Shown here: positions 33,847-45,800 of the stretch, piece after piece
Layout of the letters: each line of letters starts with the position of its first letter
Position numbering within the stretch: position 1 is the stretch's first letter
Assembly: GCA_050084515.1 (NCBI GenBank)
Contig: CM114275.1
Span: 15,934,001-15,998,000 of the forward strand
Direction of reading: 5' to 3'
DNA from: Blasia pusilla
Taxonomy: Eukaryota; Marchantiophyta; Marchantiopsida; Blasiales
DNA: 64,000 nucleotides
Notes under the pieces: generated by a model
Told to the model about the DNA's origin: nothing
The model's database searches: none
Seen by the model: only the letters and a program-made list of their open reading frames with translations
Translations under genes and position numbers: made by a program

Positions 33847-34149
33847 GGGGGAAGGCCCCCTTCTTTCTCCTCAGGGCCGGTTCCGGCCTCTTGAGGTCTA
33901 TTTTTTGGGTCTCCATGCCCCCTCTTTTGTATCGTGATGGGTTTCCCATCCTTTTTCTACATTTATATACAATTTATATAATATTTCACTCGCGGCATGG
34001 TAGACTGGTAGGTCAATCCTACCGAACCTACGCTGCCGTGAAAGAATAACGAGCCCAAGCCTAGATACCGTACCTTGCTCCGGTCGACCCGAGTGCTGCG
34101 GGGGACGGGATCACGGAGGATACCCGTAGGTGGATGGAAGGAATAGGGG
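33847..34149 (+). other. Likely 3' untranslated tail of the retroelement
   Basis: Begins with a GGGGGGAAGGCCCCC dyad just after the last stop, followed by AT-rich and then GC-rich non-coding sequence. Its 3' limit is not visible. Confidence 0.35.
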
Positions 34150-34391
34150 GTGTCATTTTATCGATTATCCGCGGTTTTAGGTTTCCCCGGAACTCTCTAG
34201 TCGGGATCCCACATGGGTAGTTCTTCAACTACCCGTTTTGGGGCTCTTCTTGAGTAACCCATGGAATTTAAGAATGGGTTTAAAGTAGGATGCTTTAAAG
34301 CTCTTAACCCTTTTCTTCCACAAGTAGCTGGATGGCGTTTCGGGCCGACCCCCCGAATGCAGGTGATTTCGGATAGTCGGTAAAATGACAC
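34150..34391. mobile_element. Inverted-repeat element (MITE-like), 242 bp
   Basis: The ends are 22-bp inverted repeats (GTGTCATTTTAtCGAtTATC / GTGTCATTTTAcCGAcTATC, then CG) with two mismatches. The interior holds smaller hairpins, for example GGGTAGTTCTTCAACTACCC. No target duplication is apparent. The family is unknown. Confidence 0.62.
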
Positions 34392-34829
34392 TTCCTCAAT
34401 GTTCGGGGAGATCCGGGGCTACGAGTAACCTCGGCCGGCATATTTTGAGATTTACCGGCCTGACTTTAAGGTAATCGGCAGGGTTTCCGGCATAATCTAA
34501 GAGGATTCCGGAAAGTGACGGGAATACATGTGTGACGCCCGAATAATACTGGTTTTGGGCTGGAACTAATTGGGAAATGTTGTGGGCTCGGCAGGGCCGC
34601 CCGTTTTTGGCCGGGATGACATTTCGGGCGGACGGTACTTGGCTGAGTGACTTCCCCAGCCGAAAAACTAATACTTGTGTGATGGAAAACATGATCGACT
34701 TGAGGGGAGACTACTTGATCTGGGTCCTTCACTCGATCTTGTGCACTACCTGCCCATTTAGGGCATTACTGTGAACTCTCCGATCTCGATTGGACAGTTG
34801 GATAAAAAAAAGGCCATAGTCGTCGAGGC

Positions 34830-35600
34830 CAGCCGATGGGTGGAGATCCCACTACAGAGCTCTCCACGCCTCATTCTCTTCTTTTCATTTTACAGTTGCA
34901 CTCTCCCAGCTACGGGGCGATGTGGCCTTGTCTCGTCTCCGATCATAATCGCTTAGTTCGTTTAGGGTCACTCTTGCAGCTTTGCTTTGCTTCGTTCCAC
35001 TTTCAGAATCCGGACTCGCACTGTGCACACTGTAACTTTGGGCTTTCCACGGATTTTTGGGGCTCTCTCTCCACACATTGTTGGGGCCCTCTCTCTGATC
35101 TTTTGGGTGGATTTTTAGACTTTGGTTTGACTGTGTTATAGAGCTAGTTTGTATTTGCGGGTTTATCTAGTTTGTATTGGTAGGTTGCACGAAGATCAGA
35201 ATCTGTTTTCTTTGCTTTGTTCGTTTAGGGTCACTCTTGCTTTGCTTTATTCCACGTTTGGAATCCAGATCCGCATTGCGCACATCATATCTTTGGGCTT
35301 TCCATGCATTTTTTGGGCTCTCTCACCGCATCTTTGGGGTAGTTTGAGGGCAGATTTGTAGACTTCCCTTCAAATTGACTGCATAGACTGAGCTAGTTTG
35401 TATTTGCAGGTTGCACACTGTAGTGCGGCTGTGTCACACCTTGTCTCTAAGTTGCGGGGCTCTCCAATGCTCCATTGTATTTTTTTTGTATGATTTTGCA
35501 CGACGCATATGCACATTATAGTGCGGCTATGCCCCACCCTGTCTTCTAGCAACGGGCCCTCCACGCGTTTGTTTCACAGTATTATACCTGCACTTTGTAT
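34830..35600 (+). repeat. Diverged tandem repeats upstream of the hAT transposase
   Basis: Blocks with GTTCGTTTAGGGTCACTCTTG (from about 34958 and 35219), CTTTGGGCTTTCCA, GAGCTAGTTTGTATTTGC and ATAGTGCGGCTATG recur with spacing of about 100-260 bp. They may be the subterminal repeats that transposases of hAT elements bind, or an old duplicated leader. Confidence 0.45.
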
Positions 35601-35872
35601 TAACGCTCAGGTGCGGCTCTGCAGCACAACACTTGCGAGAGTTTTGAGAGTTACCCTTATATCCTTCCTTCACCCTCACTTGTTGTTGTCATCCGGCGAG
35701 CCAAATCTTTTCATTCACTTTCTTTGTTCCTAGGTTTAGATTTGAAAGGTTTATAGATATTAGTTACAAATAGGTTTGTAGTTGCTCACAAGCGTACACG
35801 GCCAAGAGACAAAAGACAATGACTGCATTTTTAGGTTAGGAACATACAAATGATGGGCCTCACATTATCGCA

Positions 35873-37940
35873 TTGTCTAGCTCATCTGATGAAAGAGACG
35901 AGCAATCTCCATCAGGAAGCAGTGGGGCTAAACCTGAAAAAGTTAGTGTAGCATGGAAGGATGTATGGTTCTCAATGTATGAGTGGACTGATTTTGATTC
36001 AGTCCTTGGTAGAATCTTTTGTAAAGTTTGTAGGAAGGGGAAGGGAAAGATTGTCTTTGCCAGAGATGGAGCAATTAATTGCAAGGTTTCAGCCTTTAAT
36101 GATCATGCCAAGTCCAATGAGTACATCAAGCTTGCATGGGCTACAAATGGGGATAAGAAGTCGAGGGCCAAGGCCATTGCCACAACAAACCGAACTTGCG
36201 AAGATGCTCTGCTAACATTGTTTAACTGCGAATACTTCCTTGCAAAGGAGGCTATGTCATTTTTGAAATATCCCAATCTTTGTAAGTTGTTGCTCTTTGT
36301 CAATTCCTTTATTATTAGAGACCTATACCAAGATGAAAAGAGTTGCAATGAAATGTCTTATTTGATTAGTCAAGTTCTGCTTAGAAGAACTCTTGCTAGA
36401 GTTCAAGCCTCTTCTTTCTTTGTAATTATGATCGATGAGTCAAGTGACATATCTGTAACATGGCATGTGGTCGTGTTTGCCACTTTCATTGAAGAGGGCC
36501 AAGCAGAATGTTCTTTTCTAGGTTTACTTCGTTGCGAATCAGAATGTTCTAATGTTATTACTGAAAATTTGCTGCAACTAATCAAAGATAGAGGGTTGGA
36601 ATTATCCAAAATGGCAACATTTGGTTCTGATGGTGCCTCAACAATGGTAGGTAGCCAGACATGGGTAGCCTCCAAAATGAGGCAAAAGTTAAATCCCTAC
36701 ATTCTTTCAGTTCATTGTGTAGCCCATAGAACAAATCTGGCCGCTTTGTCAACTACGAAAGCTCTTGATTGCAAGTCAATCTCCTCTGAAATTGATTCCA
36801 TTCTCAATATTATAGTTGGTTACTTTAGGAGGTCCTCCAAGAGGAAAACAATTTTAGCATCTTTGTAAGAAAAGATCAATGACTCCCAACGAGTCATGAA
36901 GACATACCAGAAGATTCGATGGTTATCCAATTGGCAAGCTGTGACCACGTTGTGTAATTCATTAGAATCAATATTGACGTACTTTAGAGATATTTCCCTT
37001 TAGAGGATGATGGGAATGCTACAATTTATTTAACAAGTTAAAATCATTGCAAATGATCTATCAATTGTGTTTTTTGGAAGACATTCTTTTCATGCTTGCA
37101 AATCCGAGTAAGATATTTCACATCGAGTTTGTGGATGTTAGCACTATAGGGAGCATTTTCAATTATGAGATAGCTAGGATTACCATGAATTTTGTGATGG
37201 AATCACACGACTAGAATGCTTCAACCTTCTTTGAAGATACATGTTACCATATATTTCCTGATTTTGGGCCACCAGGTGGTTATCTTTGTCGTTTACATTC
37301 TGAGATAAGGGGAAACAAATTTCCTAGCATAAATATGTCTCAGGATAAAACTTGAAGGGAATTGGAGGCTGCCTTAATCTTTGAGAAAAGGTTTGTTGAA
37401 AGTGTATGTGCAGCTTTAGAGGAACGATTTCGAGATAATAACCTTGTTGGTGCAATAAGAATCCTTAATCCTATGCACATGTCTTCTCGGCAAGTGGGAT
37501 TGAATATATAGATGGGGATGTAAGGATTTAGATGACTTGTGTGGTTTTTTGGAGTTTAGTTGCAATTGCGGGGTTCAGTTGCAACCTGCTTTCATTAATT
37601 CTCCAATTATTAAGCAAGAGTTGCAGTCTTTCAAATTGATGGCTACTATTGAGTAGAAGGATCGCAACTTTAGAGACTTGTGGGCTATGGTAAGTTGCAG
37701 TTCCATTCTGCTATGTTAAATTTTCAAATTTTTTGATTTTGGCAAATATAGCTAGAGTACAGTGTGTTAGTATTGCCATATGTGAGAGAGCATTTTCCAT
37801 TCAAAACATGATGAAGACTAAATCTGATAATAGGTTGACCACCAAGTATTTAGATGATGTTTTAAGGATTTCCTAAGAAGGACCTTCCTTTGATTATGAG
37901 GATAAGTTGTTTGAGTATGTATTTTCGAATGTTGAGTCAC
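35873..37940 (+). pseudogene. hAT-superfamily transposase, broken
   Basis: The first 331 codons (35873-36868) are open. They carry a zinc-finger-like start (FCKVCRK, then SAFNDHAKSNEYI) and the RNase H-like transposase core (FFVIMIDESSD with catalytic D; ATFGSDGASTMVG with the second D; VHCVAHRTNLAAL). After the stop at 36868 the homology goes on with many stops. A dimerisation-domain remnant (ICERAFSIQNMMKTKSDNR) appears at about 37780. The protein resembles DUF4371-type hAT transposases. Terminal inverted repeats were not found, so the element limits are unknown. It could once have mobilised small hAT elements. Confidence 0.82.
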
Positions 37941-38126
37941 ATGTAGACTCTAGAACACATTTTAAGATAGAGTCCCAAAGATCCTGTTTTTGGCCAACTG
38001 CTACAATTTTGGCCGGAAATTGGCTGGACTTAAAAAAAATTACCATAAATATAAAGAAGGGGAGAAAACATTTTTTGGATTTAAAATGATAAATTAAAAA
38101 TTTACCCAAAAAAAAGCAAGACCTAA

Positions 38127-38190
38127 TCTATATTATTATGGGAGAATGTCTTCTTGATTAATAAATACCTCTCTGTTTGAGATATCAAAA
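38127..38190 (+). mobile_element. Helitron 5' end remnant
   Basis: TCTATATTATTATGGGAGAA, preceded by A as expected for Helitron insertion. It resembles the start of the 24573-24791 element for about 55 bp. No matching CTRR 3' end with hairpin was found downstream. Confidence 0.55.
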
Positions 38191-40345
38191 CAAGTATGCG
38201 GCCCTCTATTTTGGGTTTTGAGTTTTACGATGGAAGAGGAGGGAGTAATACGACGCTCAAGATTCCCACTTTCTTCTGTGCCCTCACAATTGAAACGCAC
38301 CACAACGCGATGGTTTTCTCGACGGACTCTGATTTGGACTCGGCATCCAACACGATCGCAAACATGCGCATTTTTCCTTCGGAAAAGAAAGTGAGTGAGG
38401 TGCATGAAAGGAATGAAGAACGCAAGCATTTAGGGTGCCAAAGTTGCTTTACTTATTATCCCAATTATCCCCGTTCGCTCTTGTGGCCGCAATTACTTCG
38501 TGATTCCTAAATTGATGTTTGCCAACTTTGGTTGGCTGATCCAACGACGGGGATTCAATTCATGTCGTTCGCTTTGCCATCATATGCAGAGCTTCCCGTC
38601 GCGCCATCCAAAGCTTACAAGAACACGAATCGCGACAGGAAGGAACTAGGAAGAAGGAAGGTTAGTAATATGGCATTCTGCATCGTATTAATAAAAAATT
38701 AATACTAACACGGATGTTAAAATCAGATCGTTAAAAGCTCATATCCTAGGGTCGAAAATCATGCAAAATAATTTGCATTCTGCAAGCTAATTTGCATTCT
38801 GCAAGCTCTGCAATTAGAATCGACTTCATGTTGGGAGCGTAATTAAACAACAAGAAAATATTGTGAGCAGAATTTAAATTTGTTCCTTATAAATATATTT
38901 CCACGAAGAATATTTTCATTTTAATTTTCATAAAATAAAAACCGATAAATTATTACTTAAAGAAAACACTCTCCGAACCTTGGACGGGAGTCGTGACAAG
39001 TTCGACTAGTAGGTAGGTGGAGACTTGTGGGTGGGAGTTCCGGATCCGGTCGGTGACTTCGAGTTTGAGGTGCGGTGGGGCCGGTACAGCCACGTACCAA
39101 GCGCACGCACGGACAACACATCTGTCACGACAAGTTCGGCGCCTGGTATCTGATGCACCCTCCTATGAAGAAGCCTGGCTAGCCTGCCTTGCACGCTTTG
39201 GCTTCGCCGGTTGACATCTTTTGAGGACGGAGTGTCGGAGCGACTGCGCGAGCGCATCGTGGACGGGATCCGAACTCCCAGCGACAGCCACTTTAATCGG
39301 TGGAGACCAATCAGGAAACGGCACAGCCCATGCAGAAATACCCGTGAAATTTTTAAAAGACTCCGGGACACTTGTTCGTCTGAAAGTGTTTACGCACCGT
39401 CGGACCCACATGCACAAATCATCGCGTCTCCGGCTCTGTAACTGAATGGTCGGGATGTTGCCCTAATTGACGAAGGCGTTGCTGGCCCTCCTTGTCCACT
39501 TACCCCCTCTCGGACTCGCGAGTCGTAACCGAGAGCACTGTCAGCTATGAACGCAGAAGAAAACATACAATATGGTCCAGAATGATTGACAAACACAGAA
39601 TCGTGGACGGAGGCGCGACACGGAAGATCTGAAGTGAATCTGAAGCCAGTTATCGAGTTTCTGATTGTGATTCCGGTCAGTTATCGTATGAATTATGCAC
39701 ATGACAGTTACAGGGTACGCACGCACCCTAATGGCGGTGTGTACAACTCGCAAATGCCGGGTTTTCCAAGATTGCTTCGCCCGTCATATATCGAGCAAGC
39801 AAAGCAGTACACTCTGCAACAGACGATATGATGATCTATCTACAGCTAGCTAACGACTAACACTGTACAAAGCTCGATCGTCCGTAGCTCCCCTTTCTAG
39901 GCTGTGGCCAATGCATTCAAAGGTTCAAAGTAGTCATGCCACTGCTCGCCCACCTAGGTGTCATCGCGGTGACGTATGCGACAAAACCGAAACCCATGCG
40001 GATGGGCAGGATGTACGCGAGGGATTTTCTGACCCGCTACTGCCGTGCCTGTCTGCTACACAGTCGCCGTGGTCGAAATGCGGGCTCGTTCTTCCTTTGA
40101 CCGCCAGCTACCGGTGCCGCTCGTGGGCTCGGGCATCTCCCCCCCCTAATCGCTTGCTTGCGCTGGTGCACCGAAATTAGGGCTGCCCGGGATTCCCTGC
40201 CTCGTGGACGAAACTTGGGAACTTTGCATGCTGCAGGAAAGGAGGGAAGGAGGTCGCCGGGCACGGCCTTCGGAGTGAAAGGACACGAAACGAAAAGATT
40301 CTCTGTTGTTGAAGCTGAGAAGTAGATCGTCAAGGAGCGAAGACG
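38191..40345. other. No certain gene
   Basis: Mixed AT- and GC-rich sequence. The part just below 40345 is downstream of the GT47 stop and may include its 3' untranslated region. Open frames of 60-120 codons overlap on several strands with no recognisable feature. Confidence 0.5.
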
Positions 40346-42450
40346 CTACGAGTCCAAGGTGTACCTGGCCACATGGCGTCGTAACCAGAGCTCGTACATG
40401 ACCATGTAGAACGCATCATATGGCCGGGCAGGAGCATGCCACTCGAAGTGCCTTCTTACTTGCATGACATTGCTCTGCATCTGTGCGTACTGCAGCGGTG
40501 TGACCTCCTTGATGATTTTCTTCATTGAAGGGATGTCCAGGGTTGTAACCACCAGCGCGAATTGCGACCAGTCGAGGACATCGTTGTAGGGCAAGTCGTG
40601 GTGATCGGCGACAATGATCGGCACGCAACCGTAGTACATAGCATCGGCCAACCGGGCGGTGTTGACTTCGAACCCTTTCACATGCAAGCAGAACTTGGAG
40701 GTGAGAAAAGCTTCAGAGTATGGCGTGTCAATTCGTTGCGTGTAGACTCTGATCTCGCTGTCGTTGGCCCAATGCTTGGCAACTTCTGCGCGTACGGGAG
40801 AATTGGCCGCACCTGCGAAGAAGGCCAGGGTTTTCCTGAATTTCACAGGCACGAAACGATCGTCAGGGATGGACGTACAAGCTGTGCTGCTGCAAAGCCT
40901 AGCATGGAAACCATTGCAAAAACTCCCGGATCAATTTTAATGTCGAGAGAGGAGAAGAGAACGGACGCTACCTCTGTTTGATAGAAGCTGCCTCCTTCGG
41001 GAATCCGGATCGGGGCCATACTTGAGGGATGCAGGTATCCTTGTGAGGGAAGTAGGTCGAGACGAAGTAGCTGGACGAGCAAACCACTTGAATTGCGTTG
41101 AGGCGGATGTACTGAGCCTCATCAGTGGCGCCTCTACCGATCGAGTGGCAGTTCACATAAAAGTGATCCGCGCCATCCGTCCTGTTCCAGTATGGATAGT
41201 CCTTCCTGATACCGGCCACATAGTCTTTGATAAAGGATTTGATTCCCTTCACTCCGACCAAGGGGTGAGTTCTCATCAAAGCGATGGAGAAAGGCAAATA
41301 GAAGAGGTCAGCCTCGGAGGGATCCGTCGTTACGAAGCTGCTGTTCAAGAGAGCCTTCTTGAAATAGTGCTCGCTCGCATAATTCCCGCTCGGATCTGTC
41401 TCGTACGGCAAGAAAATGTCCTCGAGAGGACCCTTACGAGCTGATGGATACACGAAGATCTTGAAATTGCACGCCATTTCATGCATATCCTCATAGAAGA
41501 GCCGTGGATTGTGATAAGCTAGGCTGACTATTCCGAGAGCTGATTCAATGCCACTATCTGCAAAACGGAAGAAGAAATCTAACATATATTATAGTCGAAG
41601 TTGCAGGTTGGAGATGACGATTCATCCATTCTAAGTCGGAACATCTCACGTGAGCCCTAAATTATGAACCAGAAACGCGAGCTCCGGAATTGTCATTCCG
41701 TCTCTCCATTGTCGTAGCGATGGTTGATACGACATGCACTACTCTATAATGAGTAGTCCTTCTATGCTCCGTGATCTACAACCTGAGTTAGCTCGGCCGT
41801 TCCTAGAAGCAGATCATGATTAAAAATCCCGATCTGCTCCAGGAACTGAGAGAATCCCTCTGCACTAAATCATCGTGGGAATCGTACTCCTCTTGTCATA
41901 TTTCAAGCTCATTCGCCTAAATTCACGAGCGAGAGAGAGAATAAGGAGGAAGCTGACCTGGAATGCAACGAGATCCCTTGGAGTCTCTCTGAGATTTAGT
42001 CAAATAATTGCGGGGCTTCGTGGGACGAGGAAACGTTTCGGACGCCAGAAGCGGCTCATTTTCTCGGTGTCGACCGAGTCCTGCACCGCCACTTCTGTCG
42101 AGATCGCCCTCAAAAGTGAGCAATTTTCCCGGCCTCGATTGGAAAGACGACGAAGAAGAAGAAGAAGAAGAAGAATCGTTCAGACCCGCACGCCTCGCGA
42201 ATCCACTCAAGGTCGATTCATGCTCAAACTGAGTAATGTCAGCGTAACCCAACGCGATAAACGAGAAGGCCACCCGAGCCAACAGCAAAGCTAGAGCCGT
42301 GAATGTGATCATCCCCAGCACGCAAAACCTGTTGATCCATGGGCGCGATTTCTTCTCTCTCCTCCCATTCATCTCCCATCCCTCCCCGTTCCGGTCCAGA
42401 GGAAGCGACTCGTCCGCCACAATTCTCCTCAGTGCTGCCACCGATGCCAT
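40346..42450 (-). CDS. Exostosin-family (GT47) glycosyltransferase
   Basis: A Golgi type II membrane glycosyltransferase of the exostosin family, whose plant members build cell-wall polysaccharides. The sugar specificity cannot be told here. Three exons, 42450-41958, 41557-40972 and 40835-40346, join in phase and encode 522 aa. Residues about 42-67 form the signal anchor, after a basic tail (GRREKKSRPWINR). A poly-serine stretch (93-102) suggests the stem. The catalytic domain shows NFKIFVYP, YASEHYFKKALLNSSFVT, ADLFYLPFS, the family's GADHFYVNCHSIGR, LAFFAGAAN, SKFCLHVKGFEV, YYGCVPIIVADHHDLPYND and FEWHAPARPYDAFYMV near the end. The ATG at 42450 is the natural start. Confidence 0.92.
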
Positions 42451-42706
42451 GTCATGTCACCCTCTACTTCCACCCTCCGCTCTGCAGTCGATCGCATCGC
42501 CCTCCCATGCCATCGACGTCCTCGTCCAGCCTACCTCCCCGCTCTTATACCTGCACTCTCCCATCCCAAGTCCAAGCTTTAGACCAATCCCTGTCCAGGG
42601 CCCTCCCTCGCCACCATCGCCGTCATAATGACTCCCCCATTTCGCCACGATGGGGCCCTGCTGCTCGAGCTCCCCCCGTTGTCCGAATCCCACGACATAA
42701 GAGAAC

Positions 42707-42780
42707 CGTCCCCATTCATTTACCGTACCACCCGACGATCACGCACGCTCGCCGGGTGGTACGGTAAATGAATGGGGACG
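42707..42780. repeat. Perfect hairpin, 28-bp arms and 18-nt loop, flanked by a 7-bp direct repeat
   Basis: Arm 42707-42734 (CGTCCCCATTCATTTACCGT...) is the exact reverse complement of 42753-42780. The copy of AGAGAAC on the left (42700-42706) recurs directly after the right arm (42781-42787), which looks like a target-site duplication. So this may be a 74-bp foldback insertion. Confidence 0.9.
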
Positions 42781-42781
42781 A

Positions 42782-42827
42782 GAGAACTGGGCCTGTGCGG
42801 TATTTGCACCGCACAGGCCCAGTTCTC
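42782..42827. repeat. Second perfect hairpin, 20-bp arms and 6-nt loop
   Basis: GAGAACTGGGCCTGTGCGGT is followed by the loop ATTTGC and then its exact reverse complement. It starts one base after the first hairpin. Confidence 0.95.
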
Positions 42828-45800
42828 CGTCCGTCTACCGAGAATCCATCCGATCGGACGGTCATTATTCTCCCAATCCCGCATCCCGTCCACCCGTACT
42901 GGGATCTCGCACTTGTGTTCCGTGACGGAACGGCATACAACAGCGATCACTCTGTACAGAGTGGGGAGTCGGGGACTGTGAAACTGGATAGGCTTGGGGG
43001 ACGGAGACCGTCGATTCTTATTCCAACGGTGATCGATGGTCTTGACTTTTCACGAGTTTTGTCTCGTAGTGGCGAGACTCGAACCACTGCCAGCGTTCTG
43101 ATTCTTGAGTCTTGGGCCGTCGTCGGATAAAGAATCACACAGCGAGGAGTCGAGGACCCTCGAGCCTGGAGGGTCGCCCGCGTCCCGATCCGTCGACGTC
43201 GTTGTCCTCGAGGAACCGACCGTCTACTACCGAGTCCTGCGCGACCGAAAGGTCCTAGGTTGGTTATCTCTCGTGCAATCATGCTTCCCCGCCCTGTCCC
43301 TGGGATCCCCTATCCGACGGTGTTCCGGGATTACTCCACCCCAAGTTTCCCGCGTCAACTCTGCGGTCTCCCAGACAGAACGAAGCCCGTCCAGCCCGCT
43401 CACGGCGGTTCGACGACTCCGTCTGTGGCGCGCTGTGCTGCGCTGTTCGTTACAAGGACGCGACATACAGAGACAGATGGTTTCGCTATCTGGAGTGCTG
43501 CCAGGAGATATGTCCGACTGTCACAGTTTAGTTTACCTCGTTAATTCCCTTCTTTTGCATACATGACCCGAGTGAGTCGCCACGTTTACATTTCATCGTC
43601 GGATAACATACTCGCCACGCGTTCCTGCCCGTCCCGCTCTTAATTTGTTTTCTTTGTCCGCCAAAACCGACTCGCTAATTAAAACGCGTGAATGTATTTC
43701 CCTCCGCAAAGCCGCTTTAAAAAAACTCGCGACCGCAAATGTGAAGCGAAGAGGCTCGGAATAAAACATGCGGATGCTCGCTGCATGCACGCTTGGAGCC
43801 ACCACTTTCGGATGTTTCCAGGCTGGAAATGCGAGAGGAATATGTGGACCTTTTTTATTCTGCCCTTTTCCTTGCCCGAGATTCGTCAGCATGGAAGGTC
43901 AAGGAAAAGAGGGGAAGTGGAGGGACTTGGGGAGTCAAACGAGCGTCCTAATTTAGGGTTGCAAATCTAGGTCATGGTAACAGCATTTGTATCCTTAAAT
44001 TTCGGACGGATTTGTCGTCTCATCTAACTCTTGCAACCCCAAAAAAGAGTCACTCAGTGGGAGACCATTAAATACACGGCTCCATGTGTTCGTGAAAACC
44101 ATGGGGCCTTCGGATGATGACTGTGTCCTCCGACGACGGCGGAGTCAAGTGGAAGCACAATAATCTGTGAATGTTTGCAATATCTATTTTCTCTTTATTG
44201 CAATATTCTGTGAAGGATCTTTCTTTTTTCCGTTTATGTTGGATCTCCTCTTTTCGGTCGTAAACGCATAGGTCTACTAACGCGATTTCATTTCAGTTAC
44301 ATGTTGGGCCCAACATCTACACTTTCGTGTGGTTTCACTTTCTCTTCGCATACTTTTGTGTGTTTTGTCTTCCCTACTTTGATTACAACATGGTTTCATT
44401 TGCTTCAAGGGCTTTACTCCGAGAATTTTCACGGGTTCAAGTTTTCTAGCATTGTTTCGGAGGAAACCTCTACGACTCGCTGATCTCTTCTGCGATCATG
44501 TGCGGCTACACAATGGAGGCATGGCTTTCTATTCTTCCATTTCATCTTCCGCCAAGCATATTCTTGATAATGTTGAGATGATACTTTTGCTTTCTCGTCT
44601 TGCTCTTGTAGAATGTTGTATGTGAGTTTCCATTGATACCTTGGATTTTTCCTCGGATATAGTACTCCATAAGAAATATGTGATAAAGTATACAATCTTA
44701 AGGTAAATATAGCAAAGAATTTTATTTTCTTCACTCAAGACTTAGTCATAAGACGCATAAAGAATTCTGTCCCCTCTTTATGAAAATACGTGATTTTAAA
44801 ATTCTCATAAATTATCTTCTTCAAGTATATTTTCAACTAGGCAAACGAAATCATTTCAAATTGGTTCGTGATTTGACATATCCCATTAGAAAGATAACAT
44901 CGGATCGAAAGAGAATGACAAAAGTACTAAAGGGAATTCAAAGAGATTTAAAGCCCACAAATGGGTCAATGACACAAGGATTTTAAAAAGGGAGAAACCC
45001 CAATAATATTCAGCCACGATTTGAGCCCTATTTTGATGGTAATTATGAGACCTTGGTAGAGCCCTTTTGATGATTTTTCTCTTATTTTCATATGCATAAA
45101 AATTTATTCACCTACTTTGGCAATAGGATGATTCTTTCTAATTTCCTCCTCCTCATTAAATTCTCTACATTCTTTAAATTCAACCTTAGATTGATCATCG
45201 ACACATATCTTGTCCTAAATTCTCTTCATGCAACTTTGCTCTTTACCTTGTCTTTGCTAGTGGAAGTAATCCATACTATCATGTATTCAACATGTCTTTC
45301 CTTGTCTTGCCACATAAAGCAAGACATGTTGGATTTATGAATGCATGATTCACTACAAAAGATTGATTCCTCATAATTTGGTTGCACCATTATTTGTTCC
45401 CAAAATGTTCTTTAATCATATGTGTAGGTTTTTCTCCCATTTGATCCATGTTATAAAACACATTTTGTCCAGAATTCATGTAGTGCGTTATTTCTTCAAA
45501 TCTTCTCACCACCAATATGTGGGGTTACGTGAAATTGTAAAAAGTCTTCAACCCTACATAGATTTTCATTCTATGAATATCAGTATACTTTCTTTTCCTC
45601 AATTATTTTTGGAGTTTTGGCAGCTCTGTTTAGTTGAAAATAATTCGAGCACATACGGAAATAAAATAAAGAAAACCTTATAAGTTTACGAGGGTGCAAA
45701 TCAAGGAAAACAATGGGGACAATCATGGAGTTTGGAACTAGGACCTAGGTCTACAAGACAACCCTAAGTTCCGACGTCTTGGTCCTTAATCGTAGAAGTG

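Noticed and set aside
38900-39500. Possible separate gene downstream of GT47
   Set aside because: Overlapping frames on both strands, none with a known motif or clear splice structure.
42923-42935. Short palindrome around GTTCCGTGACGGAAC
   Set aside because: Too short to mean more than chance.
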